Assembly: GCF_001890765.1 (NCBI RefSeq)
Contig: NZ_KV878783.1
Coordinates: 4,120,771 to 4,184,770 of the forward strand
Direction: 5' to 3'
DNA: 64,000 nucleotides
Origin: Spirulina major PCC 6313
GTDB taxonomy: Bacteria; Cyanobacteriota; Cyanobacteriia; Cyanobacteriales; Spirulinaceae
Of the stretch, positions 1 through 9,062 are shown in pieces. A model generated the notes under the pieces. It was not told where the DNA came from and did not search any database. It saw only the letters and a list, made by a program, of their open reading frames with translations. The translations under genes were made by a program, and so were the position numbers. Each line of letters opens with the position of its first letter. Position 1 is the first letter of the stretch.

Positions 1-1578
1 CGCACCGATAACCGCCAACTCGACGAACAACTCCGCCAAACCTACATCACCACCATCGAAGACGACTACCGTTTCCTCGTCAACCTCCTCCTCCAACAAG
101 CCCGCATCCCCGAAGCCCAACAAGTCTTAGACCTCCTCAAACTCGAAGAACTGCGCGACTTCACCAATACCCGCGCCACCTTCACCAGCGACGGCAAAAT
201 CCGCTACACCGACCCCGAACAAGCCGTCCTCAATGACCACAACAGCCTCATCGCCCTCGGAACCACAATCCTCACCTGCGAAGACAGCAACTGCAACGAC
301 CTCGATCGCCTCTACCGCCAACTCGAAGGACTCAAAGCCCAATACAACGCCCAAATCGAAAACTTTATCGCCACCATCCAAGCCAATCGCAGAGATGACG
401 ACGTATTCCAAGACCTCGATAACCTCAGCAGCGAAGCCGAAGACCTGCTCATGGCCTATCAGGACGCGGGACAGAATGCCGTCCTAATTTATCCCTTCGT
501 CCTCGAAGATAAACTCTGGCTCGTCTGGGCAGCCGCCGGGGGCGTGATTGGTAGCATTGAAGTTCCCGTCACCCAAGCCGAACTCGCCCAAACCGTCCAC
601 CACCTCGGTCGCCACCTCAAAACCAGCGGCAACATCCAAGCCATCCAAACCGCCAGCCAACAACTTTATGATTGGATCATTAAACCCCTCGAAAGCGAAC
701 TTGCCGCCAACGAGATTGATCATTTAGTATTCGTGAACGATCGCGTCACCCGCTACATTCCCATGGCAGCCCTGTTTGATGGTGAACAATACCTACTCGA
801 ACGGTTCCAGATTTCCAGCGTCCTCGCCCCCGCCCTCACCGACACCAGCAGCCGCCTCGACCATCAACAAACCAACGTCCTCGGCTTGGGGTTAACCGAT
901 GCGATCGCCGGCTTTAGCCCCCTCCCAGCAGTGCAAGCTGAATTGGATGCGATTGTGATCGAAGGCAATGATCCGGGGGTCTATCCCGGTCAAGTGCTGC
1001 TCAATCGTGACTTTACCCTCGACAACCTCAAAACCAACGTCCTCAGCCATAACATCCTCCATCTAGCCACCCATGCTGAGTTTGTCCCCGGTCGCGCTGA
1101 AGATTCCTATATTTTGCTCGGTGATGGAACCACGCTGAAAACCGCCGATATTGATGTGATGGATCGGCGGTTGCGCAATCTGCAATTGGTGGTGTTGTCA
1201 GCCTGTCAAACCGCCCTGGGGGGTGATGGGGGCGATGGAACAGAAATTGCCGGGATTAGTTCCTATTTTCTCAAAGACGGTCGCGCCAAAACGGCGATCG
1301 CCTCCCTGTGGTCAGTGAACGACAGCAGCACCAGCGTATTGATGCAGCGGTTTTATGCCCTGCTCTCCACGGGGGAACTCAGCCAAGCCGAGGCCCTGCG
1401 TCAAGCACAGTTGAGCCTGTTGTACCGAGAGGAAACCGCCGACTTTGAAACACGCATGGCTGATAGTCGCTCTTTGGTATCTGTGCGACCCCGCAACGGT
1501 GCAGCCACCCCCAACCCCCCCGGTTTTAGTCATCCTTACCATTGGTCGCCCTTTATTTTGATCGGCAACGGGTTGTAG
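1..1578 (+). CDS. CHAT-domain protein, C-terminal part (5' end outside window)
   Basis: The frame is open from base 1, so the gene begins upstream; 525 residues are visible. The first ~150 residues are helical, with repeat-like spacing as in the TPR regions that usually precede CHAT domains. The CHAT (caspase-like) domain fills the rest. It has the His of HLATHAEF (His codon 1072-1074), the Cys of LSACQTA (Cys codon 1204-1206) and the typical ending HPYHWSPFILIGNGL. CHAT proteins are cysteine peptidase relatives often tied to signalling or programmed death. The target cannot be told from this fragment. Confidence 0.9.
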   Translation, partial: RTDNRQLDEQLRQTYITTIEDDYRFLVNLLLQQARIPEAQQVLDLLKLEELRDFTNTRATFTSDGKIRYTDPEQAVLNDHNSLIALGTTILTCEDSNCNDLDRLYRQLEGLKAQYNAQIENFIATIQANRRDDDVFQDLDNLSSEAEDLLMAYQDAGQNAVLIYPFVLEDKLWLVWAAAGGVIGSIEVPVTQAELAQTVHHLGRHLKTSGNIQAIQTASQQLYDWIIKPLESELAANEIDHLVFVNDRVTRYIPMAALFDGEQYLLERFQISSVLAPALTDTSSRLDHQQTNVLGLGLTDAIAGFSPLPAVQAELDAIVIEGNDPGVYPGQVLLNRDFTLDNLKTNVLSHNILHLATHAEFVPGRAEDSYILLGDGTTLKTADIDVMDRRLRNLQLVVLSACQTALGGDGGDGTEIAGISSYFLKDGRAKTAIASLWSVNDSSTSVLMQRFYALLSTGELSQAEALRQAQLSLLYREETADFETRMADSRSLVSVRPRNGAATPNPPGFSHPYHWSPFILIGNGL

Positions 1579-1621
1579 GCGATCGCACCTACCAAACCGA
1601 GCGGGGGGGCAATCCCACGGA

Positions 1622-2803
1622 TTAGGCGGGCGGGGGCGTGACCTTCAGATCGATGAGGCGGCGATCGATATCCCGCAGGACTTGGAGATCGGCGGCGGGT
1701 AACGTCTGGGCGGGGTTGGGGGTGAGGAATTGAAAAGCGTCGCGCCAATCGTGGGGGGTGGCGGCGATCGCAGCAGTGAAATGACAGGGAATAATCCGCT
1801 CGAAGGGCCAGCGGGCGACGCGATCGCACCAATGGCGCACGGTCACAGGGTCACGGTTGAGGATCAGGGTTTGGAGGATCGGGGCGACGCGGAGGGTTTC
1901 ATGGTGGCTGAGGGTGGCGAAGGTGTCGCGCCAACCGGCTTTCCAGGTGAAGGGATAGAGGCCGAAATAGGCCCGGCGGGTGCGATCGCTCCCCTGTTTC
2001 GCCTCCTGCCACGCCGGGCCGAGATCAACCGTTTCTAAAGTGGCGGGGCGAAAATAGAGGGCAAAGAGGCAAATCCGTTGCCAGCCCTTTTGGCGGTTGC
2101 TGGGGGTGTCGCGGATCGGGTCGGCGGCTCCGTCCTTGGCGTGGAAGAGGAGGGGGTAGGGGTCAAGCTGCACCACCTCCGGCGGGTCGGGGGGAACGGA
2201 GAGGATCGTATCCGTGGCGAGGAGAGTGCGCGATCGCCGATGATAAAACACCACTTCGCCAAATTTCCCCAGCCCCAAACTCAACGGCCCCAAAATTTCA
2301 TAATCAAACTCATCGGCGAAGGGCGTGGCCGACCGTTCCGGGGGCAAAATTTCCGTCCGTCCCCAGGGACAGCCCAACCAACTCAGGGGTAAATTGAGGG
2401 GAAAACTCCATTGACCGGGGGCGACAAACACCGTTGCAGCCGGGAAACGACGGGCAAAGGGGCCGATAAATACCTTATGTTCAATCCCGGAAATCGTCGG
2501 CAGGATAATATAGCGCACGTCCCCGAAGCGATCGCACAGTTCCCGCAATAACCCCAAACATTCCCCCGTCGGAGCCACCGGCGCATAGACCAACAAGCCC
2601 CCCGCCTCCAACCGCACCACCGTCATCCGAATCGGCACCACCACATAGAAAATCCCCTGCACCTGCTCAAACACCCAAATCCAATCCGGGACAAGCTCCC
2701 GGCGTAGGGTGCGACGTTGCCCGTAGGGATAAATCGGCACAATCGGCCAATAGGGCCAGCGGCGATCGGCGGTTTGCGCGGAAATTGCGGCGGTTTTGGT
2801 CAT
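1622..2803 (-). CDS. DUF4336 domain protein
   Basis: 393 residues, convergent with the CHAT gene. The sequence fits DUF4336, a family resembling the metallo-beta-lactamase fold that is common in cyanobacteria and chloroplasts. Visible landmarks are an N-terminal aromatic block, a middle with VRYIILPTISGIEHKVF and FARRFPAATVFVAPGQWSFP, and a C-terminal half with HFTAAIA. The classical HxHxDH zinc motif is absent, so hydrolase activity is doubtful. No biochemical role is known. The start ATG at 2803 fits the family length. Confidence 0.8.
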   Translation of the reverse strand: MTKTAAISAQTADRRWPYWPIVPIYPYGQRRTLRRELVPDWIWVFEQVQGIFYVVVPIRMTVVRLEAGGLLVYAPVAPTGECLGLLRELCDRFGDVRYIILPTISGIEHKVFIGPFARRFPAATVFVAPGQWSFPLNLPLSWLGCPWGRTEILPPERSATPFADEFDYEILGPLSLGLGKFGEVVFYHRRSRTLLATDTILSVPPDPPEVVQLDPYPLLFHAKDGAADPIRDTPSNRQKGWQRICLFALYFRPATLETVDLGPAWQEAKQGSDRTRRAYFGLYPFTWKAGWRDTFATLSHHETLRVAPILQTLILNRDPVTVRHWCDRVARWPFERIIPCHFTAAIAATPHDWRDAFQFLTPNPAQTLPAADLQVLRDIDRRLIDLKVTPPPA

Positions 2804-2923
2804 GCCATCTCAGTTGCCAAGGGTTCAGCCTTTCATTTTACGAGATCGCTGATCGATACAACGGGCGGTTGGCATACACTACACTAAATACACAATTCCC
2901 ATTGAAATCCTCAATTTATCCCT

Positions 2924-3445
2924 ATGCCACGCACCCAACGCAACGATAACTTTATTGATAAAAGCTTTACCGTCATGGCAGACATCATCCTCAAGATTCT
3001 GCCCACCAATCAGAAATCAAAAGAAGCCTTCGCCTATTATCGAGACGGGATGTCCGCCCAAGCCGATGGGGAATATGCCGAAGCTCTGGAAAACTATCAC
3101 GAAGCCCTGAAACTGGAAGACGAGGCGGGCGATCGCTGCTATATCCTCTACAACATCGGCCTGATTCACGCCAGCAACGGCGATCATGAAAAAGCCCTCG
3201 GCTACTATCACGACGCGATCGAACTCAACCCCAATATGCCCCAAGCCCTCAATAATATCGCCGTGATCTACCACTACCAAGGGGATCAGGCTCAGGAAGC
3301 GGGCAACAGCGACCTGGCTGAATCCTTCTACGATCGCGCCGCTGAATATTGGAAACAAGCGATCCGGATCACCCCCAATAACTACATCGAAGCGCAAAAC
3401 TGGCTCAAAACCACCGGCCGCTCTGAAATGGATGTGTTTTTCTAG
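2924..3445 (+). CDS. ycf3: Photosystem I assembly protein Ycf3
   Basis: 173 residues, the normal length for Ycf3, a thylakoid-associated TPR protein required to assemble PSI. The N-terminus [18 protein letters not shown] is diagnostic. Three TPR units follow: about residues 39-70 ([20 protein letters not shown]), 76-109 ([20 protein letters not shown]) and 120-155 ([20 protein letters not shown]). The gene appears monocistronic. The ATG lies about 80 bp after a stretch that could hold its promoter. Confidence 0.96.
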   Translation: MPRTQRNDNFIDKSFTVMADIILKILPTNQKSKEAFAYYRDGMSAQADGEYAEALENYHEALKLEDEAGDRCYILYNIGLIHASNGDHEKALGYYHDAIELNPNMPQALNNIAVIYHYQGDQAQEAGNSDLAESFYDRAAEYWKQAIRITPNNYIEAQNWLKTTGRSEMDVFF

Positions 3446-3516
3446 TCCTTGGATCGAGCTTGAGCGGATTCCCCTCACCCCAAACCCCTCACCCCAAACC
3501 CCTCTCCCACGGGGCG

Positions 3517-3897
3517 CTAATCCTGTAGGGGTTTGGAAGTAGCCTGAGCACCTTGCTTGAAAAAGAAAAAACGCTCAATCGCAGTTGTCAGGACTTTAAC
3601 CCCTGGCAGAGGTTGCCTCCGAGAAGGGGCAAAACCCACTAACTTCGCTAACGCCAACGTCGCCTGTCGTAGAGAGTCAACAGCTTGGCCGAAGAGGAGA
3701 TGTAAAAACCTCAGTTCCTCAGCATCGAACAGAGTCAGAACCGACTGCTCAGGGTCATGACGCAGGGCATAGGTCAGCCCCAAAATGTGCCCTGCGACCA
3801 CCGAGTAGAACGTTAAGGCATTGACTAATGGGCAGACCGTTGCGGCTGCCGTCACTTCGACTCGATGGGGTTGAAACACCCGCACCAGCAAATCCAC
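3517..3897 (-). pseudogene. IS4-family transposase, C-terminal remnant
   Basis: The 126-codon remnant reads VEVTAAATVCPLVNALTFYS, then VAGHILGLTYALRHDPEQS and later LVGFAPSRRQPLPGVKVL. These match the C-terminal part of Tn5/IS4-type transposases, where LAxYsIVAWRLLxLTYxAR and LGGFLGRKxDGEPGVKVLWRGL are usual. The DDE catalytic residues lie in the deleted part, so it cannot act. No start in keeping with the family remains. Confidence 0.75.
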
Positions 3898-4127
3898 ATT
3901 CGGTGGGCGCGGAGCTTTGCCACTGTTTGCCTAAAGCGGTTGCCCATACAACGCGAAAATGACAAGTTCGGTTTTTCGGAGGCCAGTTCATAGGCTCTAT
4001 TTAGGGGGTTTTTACCTGGGGAGGGAAGGCATTGAGTGGGCTGAACTCTGACATCTCTAGTTGGGGGGATTTTCGTTATTATCTCATCATCGTCTCACTT
4101 TGTTCCGTAAAACCCCTACAGGATTAG
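3517..4127 (-). mobile_element. Internally deleted IS4-family (Tn5-like) element
   Basis: A 611-bp block is bounded by perfect 18-bp inverted repeats CTAATCCTGTAGGGGTTT at 3517-3534 and its complement at 4110-4127. Inside, on the minus strand, is the 3' part of a transposase whose stop codon lies in the terminal repeat. The N-terminal and catalytic portions are missing. No clear 9-bp target duplication is visible. Pieces of a CCCTCACCCC...GGGGTGAGGG palindromic repeat flank both ends, so the element apparently landed inside a copy of that repeat. Confidence 0.8.
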
Positions 4128-4225
4128 ACCTGGGAGAGGGGTTAGGGGTGAGGGTAATTGGGTGGCACACCCAGGCAGCGACCCCCAACCCAGTACAATG
4201 CTGTTAGCCAAAATGGAGAATTCTC

Positions 4226-4870
4226 TTGGGGATTGAGTTACGGAGTTACGTTTTTTTAGATAGCTTGCAACCCCAACACGCGGCCTATATTGGCACAGTG
4301 GCTTTGGGTTTTTTGCCCTTGCCGGGGGATAGTTCCCTGTGGATTGAAATTTCACCGGGGATCGAGATCAACCGGATTACCGATGTGGCGTTGAAGTCTA
4401 CTGTCGTGCGTCCGGGGGTGCAGTTTGTTGAACGGCTCTACGGGTTGCTGGAAATTCACGCCAGCCGCCAAGGGGAAACCCGCCAAGCCGGAAAGGCAAT
4501 TTTGGAATCCTTGGGAGTGCGGGAGCGCGATCGCCTCAAGCCGCGCATTGTCTCCAGCCAAATCATCCGTAACCTCGACCCCCACCAAGCCCAACTGATC
4601 AACCGCACCCGACGCGGTCAGATGATGCTCGCGGGGCAAACCCTCTACGTTCTTGAAGTGCAACCCGCAGCCTATGCCGCCTTGGCCGCCAATGAGGCCG
4701 AAAAAGCTGCCTTGATTAATATTTTGCAAGTTTCTGCGATCGGTAGTTTTGGCCGCCTCTATCTGGGGGGGGAAGAACGAGATATTCTCGCTGCCTCCCA
4801 AGCCTTAATCGCCGCCCTCGAAAGTGTTTCTGGTCGGGAGCACGAACCGCCCAAGCAGAAAAATGATTAA
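4226..4870 (+). CDS. ccmP: CcmP, tandem-BMC carboxysome shell protein
   Basis: 214 residues, the size of BMC-T (tandem bacterial microcompartment) proteins. The sequence closely follows CcmP of beta-cyanobacteria: [20 protein letters not shown] at the start, and PQQ-like second-half signatures [20 protein letters not shown] and [15 protein letters not shown]. CcmP trimers stack in the beta-carboxysome shell and form a large gated pore thought to pass larger metabolites such as RuBP or 3-PGA. The start is TTG at 4226, preceded by GGAGA at about 4215. It stands alone, as ccmP usually does away from the main ccm cluster. Confidence 0.9.
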   Translation: MGIELRSYVFLDSLQPQHAAYIGTVALGFLPLPGDSSLWIEISPGIEINRITDVALKSTVVRPGVQFVERLYGLLEIHASRQGETRQAGKAILESLGVRERDRLKPRIVSSQIIRNLDPHQAQLINRTRRGQMMLAGQTLYVLEVQPAAYAALAANEAEKAALINILQVSAIGSFGRLYLGGEERDILAASQALIAALESVSGREHEPPKQKND

Positions 4871-5011
4871 GAATGGTGATCGGAACGGTACGATCGCAGG
4901 CTGCCAGTGTCGTTCGGGTTGGGATTGAAGCCTAGATTTCGGAAAAAGATTTTTTATCGTTGGACTGATTACTCTGGGTTATTCACCCCGTAGACTGATG
5001 AATCACTTTAC

Positions 5012-6269
5012 GAATGTAAAGCTTATATCCCCCGTTTTCCAAACGGGGGATATAAGCGAAGGGCTGAATTTATTCAGCCGTGATACCGAGGTATCATAGC
5101 AACCATGAAAACGCTCAAGTTCAAGCTCTACCAGCATAAGCGGAATCGATACCTCAAGCGGACAATCAATGCCGCAGGGCGTATCTACAACCATTGTGTT
5201 GCCCTCCACAAACGGTACTACCGAATGTGGGGCAAGCACTTGAACTGTGCCCGACTGCAAAAACACATCGCCAAGCTTCGGAAACGGAACCCCTGGTGGT
5301 TGCAAGTGGGTTCTCAAGCCGTACAGGATATCTGCCAACGAATTGAGAAAGCCTATCAACTGTTCTTCAAGCACAAAGATAGAAGCGTTCGACCGCCCAA
5401 CTTCAAGAAAACCCGAAAATACAAATCCTTCACCCTCAAGCAAGCTGGGTACAAATTCCTCGGTGGCAACCGGGTCAGGATTGGGAACAAAGTCTATCAA
5501 TATTGGCACTCTCGCCCCATTGAGGGCAAGGTCAAAACCCTGACGATTAAACGAACTCCCTTGGGAGAACTGTTCATGATTGTCACGGTAGATACCCTGT
5601 CAGAACCCCAAGTCAAAACCGAGACAGGTAACATTGCTGGTTTTGATTTTGGACTCAAGACGTTTCTGACCTGTTCTGAGGGATTCAAGATTGATGCCCC
5701 CTTGTTCTTCAAGCAGTCACTTAACTCGGTTCGCAAAGCAAGTCGAGAGTTGTCCCGTAAGCAAAAGGGTTCAGCCCATCGGGAACGTGCCCGATTAAAC
5801 TTATCCCGCAAGCATGAAGATATTGCCCATCGACGGCGGGACTGGTTCTGGAAGTTGGCTCACCGCCTGACGAATCAGTTTGATGTGCTGTGTTTTGAAA
5901 CCTTGAACCTCAAGGCGATGCAGCGGCTCTGGGGGCGTAAGGTGAGTGATTTGGCGTTTCGGGAGTTTCTGCAAATCCTGGAGTGGGTGGCGACGAAGAA
6001 GGGGAAGCGGGTGGTCTATGTTGACCGCTGGTTCCCTTCGAGCAAGACCTGTTCAAGTTGTGGTCATATTTTGGAGCATCTGGATTTAGAGACTCGCCAT
6101 TGGCGGTGTCCCAGTTGCTCGACAGAGAATGACCGGGATGAGAATGCGGCGATGAATATTAAAGTGGCTGGGGCTTCAGCCATTGGGTTAGGTGATGTCA
6201 GACAGGCGTTGCCTGCTATTGCTGTTTGATCCCAGAATCCCCCGTTTTCTAAACGGGGGAGTAAGTCAA
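5012..6269 (+). mobile_element. IS608-like TnpB-only element, copy 1
   Basis: 1,258 bp, inserted immediately 3' of TTAC (5008-5011) and ending in TCAA (6266-6269), the same end pair as the IS608 branch of IS200/IS605. Subterminal hairpins CCCCCGTTTTCCAAACGGGGG (left) and CCCCCGTTTTCTAAACGGGGG (right) are the imperfect palindromes expected for single-strand transposition. Only tnpB is carried, so movement needs a TnpA in trans; none is present in this window. Its left tip reads GCTTATATCCCCCG where the other copies have GCGTAAAGCCCCCG. Confidence 0.93.
5105..6229 (+). CDS. tnpB: TnpB, RNA-guided nuclease of IS200/IS605 element (copy 1)
   Basis: 374 residues, full length. The split RuvC motifs are GFDFGLKTF (Asp181), CFETLNLKAM (Glu265) and NDRDENAA (residues 342-349). 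The zinc finger is CSSCG (316/319) with CPSC (335/338). The N-terminal MKTLKFKLYQHKRNRYLKRT block is the usual TnpB start. TnpB proteins cut DNA at sites specified by a right-end-derived omega RNA and help keep the element in place. The ATG lies 93 bp from the left end. Confidence 0.95.
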   Translation: MKTLKFKLYQHKRNRYLKRTINAAGRIYNHCVALHKRYYRMWGKHLNCARLQKHIAKLRKRNPWWLQVGSQAVQDICQRIEKAYQLFFKHKDRSVRPPNFKKTRKYKSFTLKQAGYKFLGGNRVRIGNKVYQYWHSRPIEGKVKTLTIKRTPLGELFMIVTVDTLSEPQVKTETGNIAGFDFGLKTFLTCSEGFKIDAPLFFKQSLNSVRKASRELSRKQKGSAHRERARLNLSRKHEDIAHRRRDWFWKLAHRLTNQFDVLCFETLNLKAMQRLWGRKVSDLAFREFLQILEWVATKKGKRVVYVDRWFPSSKTCSSCGHILEHLDLETRHWRCPSCSTENDRDENAAMNIKVAGASAIGLGDVRQALPAIAV

Positions 6270-6726
6270 TGTTTTGATGCAGTTTTTGCGCGATCGCCCC
6301 AAATTCTTCGAGACTGTCCAAAGCGAAAAATATCTTCACCAGACCGCCCTTTCACTGCTGATTTGCAGTTCTTGCTTTTTCGCCCTCTACGGCCCCGAAA
6401 TCTACGAAACCCTGGCAGCCCTGCGTACCAGCCTGTTGGGGCGGATTCAACTCGAACAACTCTACTCCCGTCACCCTGGCCACCCGCCTCACCATCAAAC
6501 GCTGATCGCCCAACTAGACCAACAACTCAACATCTTACTGCACGCCAATACCGAAGATCCCAAGACCGAAACCGCCCGACTGCTGCACGATGCTGTGGAA
6601 TTGGGGATACAGGTTCACCGCGAAATGCGCCGTCTCTAATCCAGGAGACGCAATCCCCCTCCCGGTCGGCAAACTCGCTGTCCCATTAACCCACCAACAA
6701 GAAGAGACGTTTTGAGTTCGCCCCAG

Positions 6727-7236
6727 TTACGGCGTGATCAACGAAGCCACGCCAAAGGTGGCATTAAACTCACGACACCAGATCGCGGCGGATTGGTAGG
6801 TTTCTAGATCCACATCGGCGGGGATCGCATAGGTTTGCTCACCCGTGGGGGATGCGAGGAGATCGAGCAGGATGTAGTCGCCTTCTTGGATGCCGTAGGC
6901 GGGGGGATCGGTGACTTCGAGGATGTTGGGGGCTTTGTGGAGGACGACGGTGAGGTCGGGGCCGGGGTCGGTTTTGAAATCTTCGCTGAGGATGAGGACG
7001 CGATCGCCATCGGTTTCTTCGATGGTCACCGTGCCGCTGGTGGGGTGTTCCGCGTCTTGCCATGAGCCAGTTCGCAGGATCGCACCGTCAGCTACTGGGG
7101 CCGGGGCTTCGGTAGGGGTGGAGGTTTGATCCGCTGCTGGGGCGGGTTCGGGGGCAGGGGGGGCAGAGTTGGCGCAACCGGGTAAGACGAGGAAGGCGAC
7201 AAGTCCGGTGGCGAGCAATGGGGAGAATTTAAACAT
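6727..7236 (-). CDS. DM13-domain lipoprotein
   Basis: 169 residues. A signal peptide with lipobox ends in VLPGC (Cys21). A Pro/Ala/Thr-rich linker follows (about residues 22-50), then a DM13 domain (RTGSWQDAEHPTSGTVTIEE, LTVVLHKAPN, CREFNATFGVASL). The domain contains the conserved Cys near the end (AAIWCREFN). DM13 is proposed to be an electron-transfer or redox domain using that Cys. The gene is last of a minus-strand group, 24 bp behind ruvB. Confidence 0.85.
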   Translation of the reverse strand: MFKFSPLLATGLVAFLVLPGCANSAPPAPEPAPAADQTSTPTEAPAPVADGAILRTGSWQDAEHPTSGTVTIEETDGDRVLILSEDFKTDPGPDLTVVLHKAPNILEVTDPPAYGIQEGDYILLDLLASPTGEQTYAIPADVDLETYQSAAIWCREFNATFGVASLITP

Positions 7237-7260
7237 CAGTGAGCCTCAACGGTAGGGAGA

Positions 7261-8340
7261 TTAAAAGAGGGTGGTTTGGGTGGATTCTGGCGAGTAACCC
7301 AGGTGGGCATAGGCGTTGGGGGTGGCGACGCGGCCGCGGGCGGTGCGGTTGATGAAGCCAATTTGCAGCAGGTAGGGTTCGTAAACTTCCTCTATGGTAC
7401 GGGCATCTTCGCCGGTGGCGGCGGCGATCGCTTCCACCCCCACCGGCCCGCCGTTGAACTGTTCGATCATCGTGGTTAAAACGAGGCGGTCTGTCCAATC
7501 TAACCCCCTGGGATCGACGTTGAGGAGTTCGAGGGCAGCGGTGGCGACGGCGGCGGTGATGTCCCCTAGGGCTTTGACTTGGGCGTAGTCACGGATGCGG
7601 CGTAGGAGGCGGTTGGCGATCCGGGGTGTGCCACGGGCGCGGCGGGCGATTTCGGCGGCTCCGTCGGGGGTGATCGGAACAGCAAAGAGGGCGGCGCTAC
7701 GGGTGACGATCGCACTCAATTCGTCCACGTCATAAAACCGCAAGCGTTGAATTAGGCCGAAGCGATCGCGCAGGGGAGACGTGAGCGCCCCCATGTTCGT
7801 TGTCGCACCGATGATCGTAAAGGGCGGGAGGGGCAGGCTACGGGTGCGGGCGGATTGACCTTTGCCGATGGTGATATCGAGGCGAAAATCTTCCATGGCA
7901 GAGTAGAGCAGTTCTTCGGTGATCCGGTTGAGGCGGTGGATCTCATCGATGAACAGAATGTCGCCTTTTTGGAGATTCACCAACAGGCCGGTAATGTCGC
8001 GGGGACGTTCGAGGGAGGGGGCGGCGGTGATTTTGCAGTTCACCCCCATTTCCGCCGCGAGGATTAGGGCCATGGTGGTTTTACCCAAACCGGGCGGGCC
8101 GTAAAAGAGGGTATGATCGAGGGGGTCTTGGCGTGATTGGGCGGCGGCGATCGCAATCTGCAAGACGGCCTTTAAATCCTTTTGTCCCACATAGTCCGCG
8201 AGGGATTGGGGGCGAATGGTTTCCTCGGTTTGGGGGGTTTCTTCCGGGGCGGGGGTGGGGTCGAGGACTTCGCGGGGGGGACGGCGCGATCGCGATCGCT
8301 CTGCCTCGTTGCCATTGCCGTAGGTGCTTTGAATCGCCAT
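7261..8340 (-). CDS. ruvB: Holliday junction branch migration helicase RuvB
   Basis: 359 residues. RuvB hexamers drive branch migration with RuvA. Visible motifs are Walker [10 protein letters not shown], Walker [11 protein letters not shown], sensor 1 [10 protein letters not shown], the arginine finger region [11 protein letters not shown], sensor 2 [17 protein letters not shown], and the winged-helix end ([14 protein letters not shown]). An N-terminal extension of about 40 residues ([20 protein letters not shown]) precedes the family start. It lies 27 bp behind cobU and probably shares its transcript. Confidence 0.96.
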   Translation of the reverse strand: MAIQSTYGNGNEAERSRSRRPPREVLDPTPAPEETPQTEETIRPQSLADYVGQKDLKAVLQIAIAAAQSRQDPLDHTLFYGPPGLGKTTMALILAAEMGVNCKITAAPSLERPRDITGLLVNLQKGDILFIDEIHRLNRITEELLYSAMEDFRLDITIGKGQSARTRSLPLPPFTIIGATTNMGALTSPLRDRFGLIQRLRFYDVDELSAIVTRSAALFAVPITPDGAAEIARRARGTPRIANRLLRRIRDYAQVKALGDITAAVATAALELLNVDPRGLDWTDRLVLTTMIEQFNGGPVGVEAIAAATGEDARTIEEVYEPYLLQIGFINRTARGRVATPNAYAHLGYSPESTQTTLF

Positions 8341-8367
8341 AATTTCCCCGCCATACTCTGCCCCAGT

Positions 8368-8940
8368 TTAACGAAGCTCCGGCAATTCCTCCACGGGCGG
8401 TAACGGTGTGCCCAATTTCACGAGATCCAACGCATAGCCCCCCGTGACCAGATACACCGCGTCACAGTGGGGACTAAGGCGGCGCACCAATTGACCGAGG
8501 CGATCGCGAAAGATTCGCCCCAAAGGATACACCGGCACTAAGCCCCAGCCCACTTCCTCGGCAACGAAAATCAAGGTTCCCTCACAGTTCTGCACGGCGG
8601 CGATCAACTGCTCAACCTGCCCGAACCACTCCCGTTCGTCCGCCTCTAACCAACTGGCGAGCCAAGTGCCGAGGGAGTCGATCAGGTAACAGTGATCGGC
8701 CTGGGTTTGGGCGGCGAGATAGGCCGGCAGGGTGACGGGGATATGTTCGGTGTGCCAATGGGTGGGGCGGCGATCGCGGTGGCGTTCAATTTTGGCCTGC
8801 CATTCGGGATCATCAGGTAAACGTTGGGCGGTGGCGATGTAGGTGACGGGTTGGCCGGTGTCGTGGGCGGCTTGTTCGGCCCATTCACTTTTGCCGGAAC
8901 TGGCGGGGCCGGTGACTAAAATGCAAAGAGGAGAAGCCAT
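8368..8940 (-). CDS. cobU: Adenosylcobinamide kinase / guanylyltransferase
   Basis: 190 residues, normal for CobU/CobP, which phosphorylates adenosylcobinamide and transfers GMP to it in nucleotide-loop assembly of cobamides. Motifs are the P-loop GPASSGKSEWAE, TYIATAQRLPDDPEW, the catalytic-region RPTHWHTEH and LIDSLGTWLASWL. Cyanobacteria make pseudocobalamin through this pathway. It is first in the minus-strand cobU-ruvB-DM13 run. Confidence 0.94.
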   Translation of the reverse strand: MASPLCILVTGPASSGKSEWAEQAAHDTGQPVTYIATAQRLPDDPEWQAKIERHRDRRPTHWHTEHIPVTLPAYLAAQTQADHCYLIDSLGTWLASWLEADEREWFGQVEQLIAAVQNCEGTLIFVAEEVGWGLVPVYPLGRIFRDRLGQLVRRLSPHCDAVYLVTGGYALDLVKLGTPLPPVEELPELR

Positions 8941-9062
8941 TAAACTGGGTGCATATCATGAAGAACGATAAGCGAGACCATACAATAAAAAGCAGATTTA
9001 TCATTAACAAAGATTGCTCGACCCGTGGCGCGATCGCATGATGCTCAATCAGTGGCAACCCC

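Larger units (their letters stand above)
4998..6639 (+). pseudogene. Small membrane protein gene split at codon 5 by TnpB element copy 1
   Basis: Removing the element (5012-6269) rejoins ATG-AAT-CAC-TTT-AC (4998-5011) in frame with T-GTT-TTG-ATG (6270 on), giving MNHFTVLMQFLRDRPKFFET and so on, about 126 residues to TAA at 6639. What remains intact can only start inside, at TTG 6274 or ATG 6277 (MQFLRDRP, 121 residues). The N-terminal part has one hydrophobic segment (ALSLLICSSCFFALYG) and looks like the start of cyanobacterial Yip1/permease-like membrane proteins. The second half (RTSLLGRIQLEQLYSRHPGH) is soluble and unrecognised, so the protein may itself be chimeric. Function unknown. The truncated protein could still be made from a promoter in the element. 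Confidence 0.65.
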
